From: Caryophanales bacterium
GTDB taxonomy: Bacteria > Bacillota_I > Bacilli_A > RF39 > UBA660
Length of the DNA: 39,261 nucleotides
Reading direction: 5' to 3'
Assembly (NCBI GenBank): GCA_016282415.1
Contig: JAEEKO010000073.1
Location: forward strand, 1-39,261
Part shown: positions 22,232 through 30,161 of the stretch, in pieces
How positions within the stretch are numbered: the first letter of the stretch is position 1
Layout: every line of letters begins with the position of its first letter
Position numbers and translations under genes: made by a program
Notes under the pieces: model-generated
Database searches by the model: none
What the model was told of the DNA's origin: nothing
The model's input: the letters and a program-made list of their open reading frames with translations, nothing else

Positions 22232-24136
22232 ATGGCAAAATATGATGAATCATCAATTAAGATATTGGAAGGACTTGAGGCAGTAAGAAAAAGACCTGGT
22301 ATGTATATCGGTTCTACCGATAAAAGAGGCCTTCATCATTTAATTTGGGAAATTGTCGATAATTCAATTGATGAAGTTATTAATGGTTATGGTAATTATA
22401 TTAAAATTAGTTTAAATAAAGACGGTAGTGTTACAGTTGCCGACTCTGGCCGTGGGGTTCCAATCGGAATGCATGAATCGGGTAAACCAACTCCAGAAGT
22501 TATTTATACGGTATTACATGCCGGTGGTAAATTCGAAGAAGGAAACTATAAAGTTTCTGGTGGTTTGCATGGTGTTGGTGGATCAGTAGTTAATGCTTTA
22601 AGTAAAAAAATGGATGTAACGATTTATCGTGAAGGCGTTATCAGTAATATTCGCTTCTGTGATGGTGGTAAAGTTGAAAGCCCTCTTAAAACGATTGGCA
22701 AAAGTAATAAGACTGGAACAACAGTAACATTCTTACCAGATCCAGAAATATTTAAAGTAACTAACTTTTCATACACAACTATTTGTGAAAGAATGCAAGA
22801 AAGTGCTTTTTTACTTTCTGGTTTAACTATTGATGTAATTGATGAAATTGATGGACGTTCTTCATCATTCCATTATGATAATGGTTTAGTTAACTTTGTT
22901 GAATATATTAATGAAGGTAAAAAAGCCTTGCATCAAGTATTATCATTTAGTGGTTTAAAACAAGGTATTGAAGTTGATATTGCAATGCAATACCAAGAAG
23001 GTTATAACGAAAATATTGTATCATTTGTTAACAACGTTAAAACTAGTGATGGTGGTAGCCATGAAGTTGGCTTTAAAACTGGTTTAACAAAAGCTTTCAA
23101 TGATTATGCTAAAAATAATAATTTATTAAAAGCTAAAGATGGTACTTTCGATGGTAGTGATGTTCGTGAAGGTTTAACCGCAATTATTAATTTACGTATT
23201 CCGGAAAATTTACTTCAATTTGAAGGACAAACTAAAGGTAAATTAGGAACTCCGGAAGCAAGAAGTATTACTGAAAGTATTGTTTATGAAAATATTAAAT
23301 TCTTTTTAGAAGAAAATAAAGAAATTGCTTTATCGGTAGTTGGTAAAGCTTCTAAATCAAAACTTGCACGTGAAGCAGCAAGAAAGGCAAGAGAAGCAGC
23401 AAGACAAGGAAAAGGTAAAGATAAAAAAGAGCATATTTTATCTGGTAAACTTGCTAAAGCTACTGGAAAAGATACAAATAAAATGGAATTATTCTTAGTT
23501 GAGGGTGATTCTGCCGGTGGTTCAGCTAAGACTGGACGTAACCGCGAAACCCAAGCCATTTTACCATTACGTGGTAAAGTATTAAATTGTGAAAAAGCCT
23601 CTGCTAATGATATTAATGCTAATGAAGAATTAAATACTTTAACTTATGCGATTGGCGCTGGTATTGGAGCAGAATTTAATCCTGAAGATAGTAATTATGG
23701 TAAAGTAATCATTATGACCGATGCCGATGATGATGGTGCTCATATTCAAATCTTGTTATTAACATTCTTCTATCGCTTTATGCGACCATTAATTGAAGCC
23801 GGAATGCTTTATATTGCTAATCCCCCTTTATATGCTTTAGATTTTGGTAAATATAAAGAATATGTTGCTACAGATGAAGATTTAGAAAAACGTAAAAAAG
23901 AAATTAAAGGAACATATAAAGTACAACGTTTCAAAGGTTTAGGTGAAATGGATGCTGAAGAATTATATGAAACAACTATGAATCCTGAAACCCGTAGTTT
24001 AATTAAAGTAAGTATCACTGATGCTGCTTTAGCTGAAAAACGTGTATCGGTTTTAATGGGTGATAAAGTTGAACCACGTAAAGAGTGGATTGAAGAAAAC
24101 GTTGACTTTAATACAGTAGATAATTTTAGGAGGTAA
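22232..24136 (+). CDS. parE: DNA topoisomerase IV subunit B
   Basis: ATPase subunit of topoisomerase IV, which decatenates daughter chromosomes. The 634-residue protein has the GHKL ATPase domain (LEGLEAVRKRPGMYIGST, EIVDNSIDE, DSGRGVPIG, GGLHGVGGSVVNAL), the transducer domain, and the TOPRIM domain with EGDSAGGSAKTGRN, LPLRGKVLN and IIMTDADDDGAHI. The C-terminal VQRFKGLGEMDAEELYETTMNPETR is typical. It is called parE, not gyrB, because the partner gene 6 nt downstream is parC-like. I chose ATG 22232, just after GGTGAA; upstream in-frame codons overlap the promoter. Confidence 0.93.
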   Translation: MAKYDESSIKILEGLEAVRKRPGMYIGSTDKRGLHHLIWEIVDNSIDEVINGYGNYIKISLNKDGSVTVADSGRGVPIGMHESGKPTPEVIYTVLHAGGKFEEGNYKVSGGLHGVGGSVVNALSKKMDVTIYREGVISNIRFCDGGKVESPLKTIGKSNKTGTTVTFLPDPEIFKVTNFSYTTICERMQESAFLLSGLTIDVIDEIDGRSSSFHYDNGLVNFVEYINEGKKALHQVLSFSGLKQGIEVDIAMQYQEGYNENIVSFVNNVKTSDGGSHEVGFKTGLTKAFNDYAKNNNLLKAKDGTFDGSDVREGLTAIINLRIPENLLQFEGQTKGKLGTPEARSITESIVYENIKFFLEENKEIALSVVGKASKSKLAREAARKAREAARQGKGKDKKEHILSGKLAKATGKDTNKMELFLVEGDSAGGSAKTGRNRETQAILPLRGKVLNCEKASANDINANEELNTLTYAIGAGIGAEFNPEDSNYGKVIIMTDADDDGAHIQILLLTFFYRFMRPLIEAGMLYIANPPLYALDFGKYKEYVATDEDLEKRKKEIKGTYKVQRFKGLGEMDAEELYETTMNPETRSLIKVSITDAALAEKRVSVLMGDKVEPRKEWIEENVDFNTVDNFRR

Positions 24137-24141
24137 TTATA

Positions 24142-26658
24142 ATGGCAAAAAAAGAAACTAAGACAATTATTGAAAAAATATATGATTACACTCTTGAAGA
24201 TATCATGGGCGATCGTTTTGGTAGATACTCAAAAAGTATTATTCAAGATCGTGCCTTACCTGATGTTCGTGATGGTTTAAAACCAGTTCAAAGAAGAATT
24301 TTATATACTATGTGGGAAAATAAAAATACCTTTGATAAACCTTACCGTAAATGTGCTAAAGCGGTAGGAGATGTTATGGGTAAATATCATCCACATGGTG
24401 ATTCATCAATTTATGGGGCTATGATTTATATGTCTCAAAATTGGAAAATGCGTGAATTATTTATTGATATTCATGGTAATAATGGATCAATTGATGGTGA
24501 TGGACCAGCAGCTTATCGTTATACTGAAACAAGATTAACAAAGTTAGCTAATGTTATGTTAAAAGATATCGATCATGATGCTGTTGAAATGACTTTGAAC
24601 TATTCGGATGAAGATTTAGAACCAACTGTATTACCAGCTAATTTTCCCAACCTTTTAGTTAATGGTTCAACCGGAATTAGTGCTGGTTATGCAACCAATA
24701 TTCCACCACATAATTTAGAGGAAGTTATTGATGCAACAATTCATCGTATTGATAATCCTAATTGTCGTTTAGATACCATTTTAAATATTATTAAAGGACC
24801 AGATTTTCCTACTGGTGGTGTTGTTTTAGGACGCGCTGGTTTGATTCAAGCATATGAAACTGGTCGTGGCAAAATTACCGTTCGTGCTAAAACGGAAATT
24901 GTTAAAGAAAAAGGAAAAAATCAAATTATTATTCATGAAATTCCTTATGATGTCTTAAAAGAAGGATTACGTAAGAAAATTGAAGATATTAAGATTGATA
25001 AAAAAGTTGAAGGTATCCAAGATGTTCGTGATGAATCTGATAAAGCGCATTTAGCAAAGATTGTAATTGATTTAAAGAAAGAAGCAAATAGTGAGTTAAT
25101 ATTAAACTATTTATTAAAAAATACCGATTTACAAGTTAATTATAACTTTAACGTTGTTGCAATTTGTGATCGTCGCCCTAAACAATTAGGATTACTTGCA
25201 ATTTTAGATGCATTTATTGAACATCAAAAGAATGTTACATTACGTAAAACTAAATATCATTTAGATCATGCGTTAGAACGTTTAGAGATTGTTAATGGTT
25301 TATTAAAAGCAGTTGATATCTTAGATGAAATTATTAAAACTATTCGTAAGAGTTTAAATCGTAGTGATTCAATTAAAAACTTAATTGATAAATTTGAATT
25401 TACGGAACGTCAAGCAACTGCTATTGTTGATATGAAATTGTATCGCTTAAGTAATACGGATGTTGAACAATTAAAAGCTGAATTTGATAATTTAAATCGT
25501 ACAATTGAATTATTAAAGACTATTTTAAATGATGAAAATATCTTAAAGAAACAAATGAAAGCGGAATTAAGTGAAGTTAAAAAAGAATATAAATCACCAA
25601 GAAGAACAGAAATTAGTGATTTAAATGAAGATATTAAGCTTGATATGACTGAAATGATACCAAAAGAAAATGTTATGGTTTTTGTATCTAATGAAGGTTA
25701 TGTAAAACGTGTTTCAATAAAATCTTGTCAAGCTAATGAAGGTGAAGAAACTACACTTAAACCTGGTGATTTTATTATTGGTAAATATAACTGTAACACG
25801 CTTGATAAGTTATTATTATTTACTAATATGGGTAATTATTTATTTGTTCCAGTTCATGAAATATTTGAAGCTAAATATAAAGATTTAGGAAAACACATAA
25901 GTAATTTAATTTCATTGAGTCCAGATGAAAAAATTATTGGATCAATGATGTATCGTGATTCTAAAGAAAACTTAATTTTTGTTACGAAGTTAGGTATGAT
26001 TAAACGTGTTACTTTAAATGAATTTATGGTAAGTCGTTATTCTAAACCAATAACTTGTATGAAGTTAAAAGCTGATGATGAATTATTAAGTGTAACGGAA
26101 GATTTAGGTAATGTTTTATTAGTTAGTCATAATGGTTATTACTTACACTATAGCAGTAATGAAGTACCTATTGTTGGTAAAGTAGCTAGTGGGGTTAAAG
26201 GTATTAGTTTAAAAGATGATTATGTTGTAGCTGGTTTAACTTATAATGATAGTGATGAATACTTAAATATTGTTACGGATAAGAAAACAGCAAAACGTAT
26301 TAAACTTAGTGATTTAGATTTAATGAATCGTGCTAAACGTGGTGGTACATTAATCAAAAAAGTTAAATCTAATCCATATAATGTTTTAAATGCCTTTGTT
26401 ACTAAAACTCATGATATTTTATGTATTAAGTGTGTTAGTGAAATTGATGAAATTAAGAATAGTGATATTCCAATTATGGATTTAACTTCAACGGGATCAA
26501 CTATTTCTAAATATGATGTTGATTTAGCATTTATTAAAGCTAATGAGTATGTTTTTAAAAGCGATGATAAAAACGTTGTTGTTGAAGAAGAAGTAAAAGA
26601 AGAAGATGCCGTTGTTAATTTAACAATCGATGATTTCATTGATGATTTTAAATTATAG
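24142..26658 (+). CDS. parC: DNA topoisomerase IV subunit A
   Basis: DNA-cleaving subunit, 838 residues. ParC identity rests on YSKSIIQDRALPDVRDGLKP and WKMRELFIDIHGNNGSIDGD; GyrA would have YAMSVIVxRALPD. The catalytic Tyr127 is in AAYRYTETRL. The breakage-reunion domain extends to about 490 with the coiled-coil gate, and a C-terminal beta-pinwheel follows, ending in an acidic tail (VVEEEVKEEDAVV). In the quinolone pocket HPHGDSSIYGAM keeps Ser88 but has Gly92 where Gram-positive ParC usually has Glu (S. aureus Glu84). AGGAGG 7 nt upstream gives a strong start. Confidence 0.95.
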   Translation: MAKKETKTIIEKIYDYTLEDIMGDRFGRYSKSIIQDRALPDVRDGLKPVQRRILYTMWENKNTFDKPYRKCAKAVGDVMGKYHPHGDSSIYGAMIYMSQNWKMRELFIDIHGNNGSIDGDGPAAYRYTETRLTKLANVMLKDIDHDAVEMTLNYSDEDLEPTVLPANFPNLLVNGSTGISAGYATNIPPHNLEEVIDATIHRIDNPNCRLDTILNIIKGPDFPTGGVVLGRAGLIQAYETGRGKITVRAKTEIVKEKGKNQIIIHEIPYDVLKEGLRKKIEDIKIDKKVEGIQDVRDESDKAHLAKIVIDLKKEANSELILNYLLKNTDLQVNYNFNVVAICDRRPKQLGLLAILDAFIEHQKNVTLRKTKYHLDHALERLEIVNGLLKAVDILDEIIKTIRKSLNRSDSIKNLIDKFEFTERQATAIVDMKLYRLSNTDVEQLKAEFDNLNRTIELLKTILNDENILKKQMKAELSEVKKEYKSPRRTEISDLNEDIKLDMTEMIPKENVMVFVSNEGYVKRVSIKSCQANEGEETTLKPGDFIIGKYNCNTLDKLLLFTNMGNYLFVPVHEIFEAKYKDLGKHISNLISLSPDEKIIGSMMYRDSKENLIFVTKLGMIKRVTLNEFMVSRYSKPITCMKLKADDELLSVTEDLGNVLLVSHNGYYLHYSSNEVPIVGKVASGVKGISLKDDYVVAGLTYNDSDEYLNIVTDKKTAKRIKLSDLDLMNRAKRGGTLIKKVKSNPYNVLNAFVTKTHDILCIKCVSEIDEIKNSDIPIMDLTSTGSTISKYDVDLAFIKANEYVFKSDDKNVVVEEEVKEEDAVVNLTIDDFIDDFKL

Positions 26659-26667
26659 GTAATTATT

Positions 26668-26704
26668 AAATCACTTACTAATATAATATAGTAGGTGATT
26701 TTTT
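26668..26704 (+). terminator. Hairpin after parC whose 3' arm holds the ylbD ribosome binding site
   Basis: AAATCACTTACTA (26668-26680) pairs with TAGTAGGTGATTT (26689-26701), one G-U pair, followed by a T-run that ends at ATG 26705. GGTGAT (26694-26699) is the ylbD ribosome binding site. The loop region contains TATAAT (26682-26687), 6 nt before GGTGAT. Confidence 0.75.
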
Positions 26705-27061
26705 ATGGATAAAAAAGCAGAATTTAAGAAATTTGCTAGTGCCCATCCGGAATTAAATAAAGCTGTTAACAAAAAACAAGTTACATGGCAAGAGTTATAT
26801 CAGACATATGATATTTATGGTGCCGATTCTAATGTATGGGATGAATATTTAAAAAATGATGGTGTTGATATTAATCGGATTAAAGATTCTTTAAAAAATA
26901 TTGATTATGATAAATTACAAGAATCAATTACTAATGCTAAAAAAGCTTTAGGGGTAATTGGAACATTGATTGGTATGAAAACTACTGATGTTGCTAATAA
27001 TATTAATAATCCAGTAAACGCGAGTAAAGCCAGTAACATAAATAGTGTGTTTGAGGATTAA
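26705..27061 (+). CDS. ylbD: YlbD-like putative spore coat protein
   Basis: A 118-residue protein of the YlbD family (putative coat protein). The family pattern is in the first 50 residues: EFKKFASAHPELNKAVNKKQVTWQELYQTYDIYG and NVWDEY. The middle is helical (IKDSLKNIDYDKLQESITNAKKAL) and the C-terminus Asn-rich. The ylbE-like gene directly after it matches the B. subtilis ylbD-ylbE pair and supports both calls. Its ribosome binding site is inside a terminator-type hairpin. Confidence 0.85.
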   Translation: MDKKAEFKKFASAHPELNKAVNKKQVTWQELYQTYDIYGADSNVWDEYLKNDGVDINRIKDSLKNIDYDKLQESITNAKKALGVIGTLIGMKTTDVANNINNPVNASKASNINSVFED

Positions 27062-27062
27062 T

Positions 27063-27278
27063 ATGGCACCATCAGTATTAATGGAATTAAAGCAAAATCC
27101 AAAATATTATAATTATTTATTATTAAATAGTAATTATTTAAAAGTTCTTAATCGTTATGGCTTTAAATTGTATAAAAAAATAATTGATGAACAATATCAT
27201 CTTACTGGTATGGATCGCGTTAACAAATTGGTAGATAAAGTAACGTTTATTAACAATGTTATAGAAAGTGTAAAGTAG
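27063..27278 (+). CDS. ylbE: YlbE-like protein
   Basis: A 71-residue protein resembling the YlbE family, function unknown. It has the short start PSVLMELKQNPKYYNYLLLNS, corresponding to the LRENPEWYRRLSRNP-type region of YlbE, and a C-terminal helix (RVNKLVDKVTFINNVIESVK). I chose ATG 27063, one base after the ylbD stop; GAGGA upstream fits. The match is moderate, but gene order helps. Confidence 0.8.
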   Translation: MAPSVLMELKQNPKYYNYLLLNSNYLKVLNRYGFKLYKKIIDEQYHLTGMDRVNKLVDKVTFINNVIESVK

Positions 27279-27502
27279 TTAATATTTATTGTATTTTATC
27301 AAAAATTTGTTATAATAAAAGTATGATAGGAAGGGAATAAAGTAGGATGAGAAAGAGATTAAGCAAAAAAGGTTTTACATTAGTTGAATTATTAGCAGTT
27401 ATCGTAGTTCTTGCAATCTTAGTATTACTTGCAATGCCACGTGTTACATCAATGATGGAAAAGAGTAGAGTAAATTCATTTGCAGTTGAAGCAAACGAAA
27501 TT
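27269..27502 (+). repeat. Direct repeat copy A (promoter plus prepilin N-terminal coding region)
   Basis: About 234 bp recur 701 bp downstream at 27970-28203. The segment covers the promoter, ribosome binding site and the first about 50 codons of the pilin; from GGTTTTACAT (27371) onward more than 110 bp are identical. Confidence 0.9.
27289..27316 (+). promoter_or_regulatory. Promoter of prepilin gene 1
   Basis: TTGTAT (27289-27294), 16 bp, TATAAT (27311-27316) with extended -10 TG. The same promoter is duplicated at 27990-28017. Confidence 0.8.
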
Positions 27503-27892
27503 GAAAAACTTGCAGAAACAGCATATAATGACAAAATATTAAATGGTGTTACTGGTCTTGGAACTACGCCATGCTTTACTGTTGATCAATTAATTTCTGA
27601 TGGATATCTTGATAAAGATAAAGGTGAAGTTCAAGGTGTTATCGTATTAGAAATTCCAGATGCAAGTGCTACTGATCAAAGTGTTAAAGCTCATATGTAT
27701 TTATCAAAAGATAAATATTTCATCAAAAATTTAACATCAAAAGCAAAAACTAATAACGTTAGTAAAGGTGCTAATAAAAAATACAGTGCTTGTTCTAGTA
27801 CTACAGCTGCAATTACTTGTACATCAGATGCTGGTGTTACTACTGTAAAATGTATTAACGGTACTACAGAGACAGCTATTCAAGGTTTATAA
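27347..27892 (+). CDS. Type IV prepilin-like protein 1
   Basis: A 181-residue prepilin. The class III signal is MRKRLSKKG/FTLVELLAVIVVLAILVLLAMPRV, cut after Gly9 by a prepilin peptidase not found in this window, with Glu5 of the mature form conserved. The body shares TPCFTVDQLISDGYLDKDKG, a strand VIVLEIPDAS and YLSKDKYFIKN with three other pilins here, and ends with a Cys-rich loop (YSACSSTTAAITCTSD...VKC). It has its own promoter and terminator, so it may be strongly expressed as a major subunit. Confidence 0.92.
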   Translation: MRKRLSKKGFTLVELLAVIVVLAILVLLAMPRVTSMMEKSRVNSFAVEANEIEKLAETAYNDKILNGVTGLGTTPCFTVDQLISDGYLDKDKGEVQGVIVLEIPDASATDQSVKAHMYLSKDKYFIKNLTSKAKTNNVSKGANKKYSACSSTTAAITCTSDAGVTTVKCINGTTETAIQGL

Positions 27893-27910
27893 TACATAGC
27901 ATTATAAATT

Positions 27911-27946
27911 AGTTAATATAATGGAAATATTATATTAACTTTTTTT
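27911..27946 (+). terminator. Terminator of prepilin gene 1
   Basis: AGTTAATATAAT (27911-27922) pairs with ATTATATTAACT (27929-27940), followed by a T-run. Confidence 0.93.
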
Positions 27947-27969
27947 ATGCCAATATAATGTTATATAAA

Positions 27970-28203
27970 TGTAAAGTAAATAATATTTGTTGTATTTTAT
28001 TAAAAATTTGTTATAATAAAAGTATGATAGGAGAGGAATAAAATATGATGGGAAAGAGATTCAATAAAAAAGGTTTTACATTAGTTGAATTATTAGCAGT
28101 TATCGTAGTTCTTGCAATCTTAGTATTACTTGCAATGCCACGTGTTACATCAATGATGGAAAAGAGTAGAGTAAATTCATTTGCGGTTGAAGCCAATGAA
28201 ATT
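27970..28203 (+). repeat. Direct repeat copy B (promoter plus prepilin N-terminal coding region)
   Basis: Second copy of the segment at 27269-27502, offset 701 bp. Outside the copied block the two pilin genes diverge strongly. Confidence 0.9.
27990..28017 (+). promoter_or_regulatory. Promoter of prepilin gene 2
   Basis: TTGTAT (27990-27995), 16 bp, TATAAT (28012-28017) with extended -10 TG, same as gene 1. Confidence 0.8.
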
Positions 28204-28584
28204 TTAAAAGTTGCTCAAACTGCTTATAATGATCATTTATTAAATGGTACAGATGATGGTACTATGCCTTGTTATACAGTTGATAAATTAATTGCTGATG
28301 GTTATCTAGATAAAGATAAAGGTGAAATTGTTGGTGCAATTGTATTAGAAATTCCTTCTGCAACTGCAACTAATCAAAATGTTATAACTCACATGTATTT
28401 ATCAAAAGGTGACTATTACATGAAAAATGTAATAACTAAAGCTAAAAGTTCTAATGTTGTAAAACTTTCAAATTTATATAGTGCTTGTACTGGTTCTGGT
28501 ACTGTTACTTGTACAGCTTCTGGAACAAATGCTGCTACAGTTAAATGTGGATCAACAACAATTAGTTCTTTACCAACTACATAG
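28045..28584 (+). CDS. Type IV prepilin-like protein 2 (duplicate of prepilin 1)
   Basis: A 179-residue prepilin with signal MMGKRFNKKG/FTLVELLAVIVVLAILVLLAMPRV, identical to prepilin 1 over the helix at DNA level. The body is diverged (MPCYTVDKLIADGYLDKDKG, AIVLEIPSAT, YLSKGDYYMKN) and the C-terminal Cys-rich loop differs (YSACTGSGTVTCTASG...VKCGS). Either ATG of the double ATG could start; GGAGAGGA fits 28045. It arose by tandem duplication with the promoter. Differing outer faces under one promoter type suggest antigenic or functional variants. Confidence 0.92.
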   Translation: MMGKRFNKKGFTLVELLAVIVVLAILVLLAMPRVTSMMEKSRVNSFAVEANEILKVAQTAYNDHLLNGTDDGTMPCYTVDKLIADGYLDKDKGEIVGAIVLEIPSATATNQNVITHMYLSKGDYYMKNVITKAKSSNVVKLSNLYSACTGSGTVTCTASGTNAATVKCGSTTISSLPTT

Positions 28585-28598
28585 GATTAAGAATATTA

Positions 28599-28627
28599 AA
28601 AAGAAGTTATTGTTAACTTCTTTTTTT
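28599..28627 (+). terminator. Terminator of prepilin gene 2
   Basis: AGAAGTTA (28602-28609) pairs with TAACTTCT (28614-28621), followed by a T-run. Confidence 0.9.
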
Positions 28628-28689
28628 GTGACATTGATTTAAGAATAAAAAAATGCTATTATAAATAATAGAGAATGATAGGTGATAAC

Positions 28690-30102
28690 ATGAATAAAAA
28701 GGGTTTTACATTAGTTGAATTATTAGCAGTTATTGTGGTTTTAGCGATTCTTGCGCTTTTAGCTATTCCGCGTGTTATTTCGATTATGGAAAAATCTCGT
28801 GTTAGTGCTTTTACGGTTGAAGCTAATGAAATTATTAAATCTGCTCAAAATGCTTATGGTAGTAAAGTTTTGTCAGAGGAAGAAATGAATCATCCGGTGT
28901 GCTTTACGATCGACCAATTAATTAAAGGTGGTTATTTAGATAAAGATAAAGATGATGTTAAGGGTGTTATTGTTATTGATTTAATTCATGGTAGCGATAT
29001 TGCTGATACTAATGAAGTTATTTATACTTATTTATCTAAAACGGATTTTTATATTAGAAAAAATGACGGTATTAAAAACAAGGTTGTAAATTCAGATGTC
29101 GTTAAAAGTAAAGGTGCGGCTATTTATAGTGACTGTACAACTACATGTACCGCAACTGATGGGGGAGTATCAGTTAAGTGTGGTGATACGGAAATTACTG
29201 GTATCGTTTCTAGTCCGGTAGAAGAAGCTTGTGATTACGAACGTAATCATGAATGGATTTTTAGTTATAAAGGTAGTATTGATGAATTTGAAGTACCTTG
29301 TGGGGGTTATTATAAATTAGAAGTATGGGGAGCTCAGGGTGGTTCTTATAGTGATACTTACCATGGCGGTTATGGTGGTTATGCTGTTGGTAGTATCCAT
29401 TTAACTAATACTGATAAACTTTATGTTGGTGTTGGTGGCAGAGGAACCCATGTTGGAAACTTTGTTACTGGTGATGGTGGTTATAATGGTGGTGGTGCTG
29501 TTACTGGTTCATGGTCGGATCAAAATGAACGTCGTTCAACTGGTGGTGGTGCAACACATATTGCTTTAAATAATAATTTAGGAGAATTAAAGCATTATTC
29601 TGATCATCAAAGTGATGTTTTAATTGTTGCTGGTGGTGGCGGTGGTGGTCATGCTAATCAAGTAATGATCACTAGTAGTTATTATACTGGCGGATTTGGT
29701 GTTGGTGGTTCGGGTGGTGGAACTACTGGCGGTATGGCTTTAGGTCAACAATATGATGATCCAGTAACGGCACGTGGTGGTTGGCAAGAACAAACACCAA
29801 GTGAAACTCGTGGTAGTTTTGGTCAGGGCGGTCAAGCTCAAATAGGAGAAACTAATTATGGTATTTATGATGGTGCCGGTGCAGGTTGGTATGGTGGTGA
29901 GCGTAGTTGGCGTGCTTCCGGCGGTGGATCAGGGCATTTATCAACTAGTTTAATCAATGGTCATATGTCATGCTTTAATTGTATGGAAACTGAAGATAGT
30001 GTAACTACTAATGTTAATAGTGCAAATGCTACTGCAACTTCTGGGGTTCCTAAAAAAGATGATGGATATGCAAAAATCACTTATTTAGGTGGCCATTTGT
30101 AA
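28690..30102 (+). CDS. Prepilin-like protein with one glycine-rich domain
   Basis: A 470-residue protein. Signal MNKKG/FTLVELLAVIVVLAILALLAIPRV, pilin body with HPVCFTIDQLIKGGYLDKDK, YLSKTDFYIRKN and Cys-rich end (YSDCTTTCTATDGGVSVKCGD), then a PF12810-like glycine-rich domain from about residue 180 (WIFSYKGSIDEFEVPCGGYYKLEVWGAQGG, GGYAVGSIHL, LYVGVGGRG, GGGATHIAL, VAGGGGGGH) to AKITYLG. It is the same design as the protein at 16606 but with one domain. I chose ATG 28690 after GGTGAT. The pilin part uses different codons from the two preceding genes, so it is an older paralogue. Confidence 0.9.
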   Translation: MNKKGFTLVELLAVIVVLAILALLAIPRVISIMEKSRVSAFTVEANEIIKSAQNAYGSKVLSEEEMNHPVCFTIDQLIKGGYLDKDKDDVKGVIVIDLIHGSDIADTNEVIYTYLSKTDFYIRKNDGIKNKVVNSDVVKSKGAAIYSDCTTTCTATDGGVSVKCGDTEITGIVSSPVEEACDYERNHEWIFSYKGSIDEFEVPCGGYYKLEVWGAQGGSYSDTYHGGYGGYAVGSIHLTNTDKLYVGVGGRGTHVGNFVTGDGGYNGGGAVTGSWSDQNERRSTGGGATHIALNNNLGELKHYSDHQSDVLIVAGGGGGGHANQVMITSSYYTGGFGVGGSGGGTTGGMALGQQYDDPVTARGGWQEQTPSETRGSFGQGGQAQIGETNYGIYDGAGAGWYGGERSWRASGGGSGHLSTSLINGHMSCFNCMETEDSVTTNVNSANATATSGVPKKDDGYAKITYLGGHL

Positions 30103-30130
30103 AAATTCAAGTTAACTTGAATTTTTTTTT
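30102..30130 (+). terminator. Terminator after the glycine-rich prepilin
   Basis: AAAATTCAAG (30102-30111) pairs perfectly with CTTGAATTTT (30116-30125), followed by T. The 3' arm contains TTGAAT, the -35 of nfo. Confidence 0.92.
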
Positions 30131-30157
30131 GGTTTTCTTTATAATTGAATTGGTGAT
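30117..30157 (+). promoter_or_regulatory. Promoter of nfo
   Basis: TTGAAT (30117-30122), 17 bp, TATAAT (30140-30145), then GGTGAT (30152-30157) 6 nt later. Confidence 0.7.
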
Positions 30158-30161
30158 AGCG

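Noticed and set aside
23284-24018. Minus-strand frames inside parE
   Set aside because: Shadows of a well-conserved gene, no start signals.
22232-26658. gyrB-gyrA instead of parE-parC
   Set aside because: QDRALPDVRDGLKPVQRR and the IHGNNGSIDGD form in the A subunit are topoisomerase IV type.
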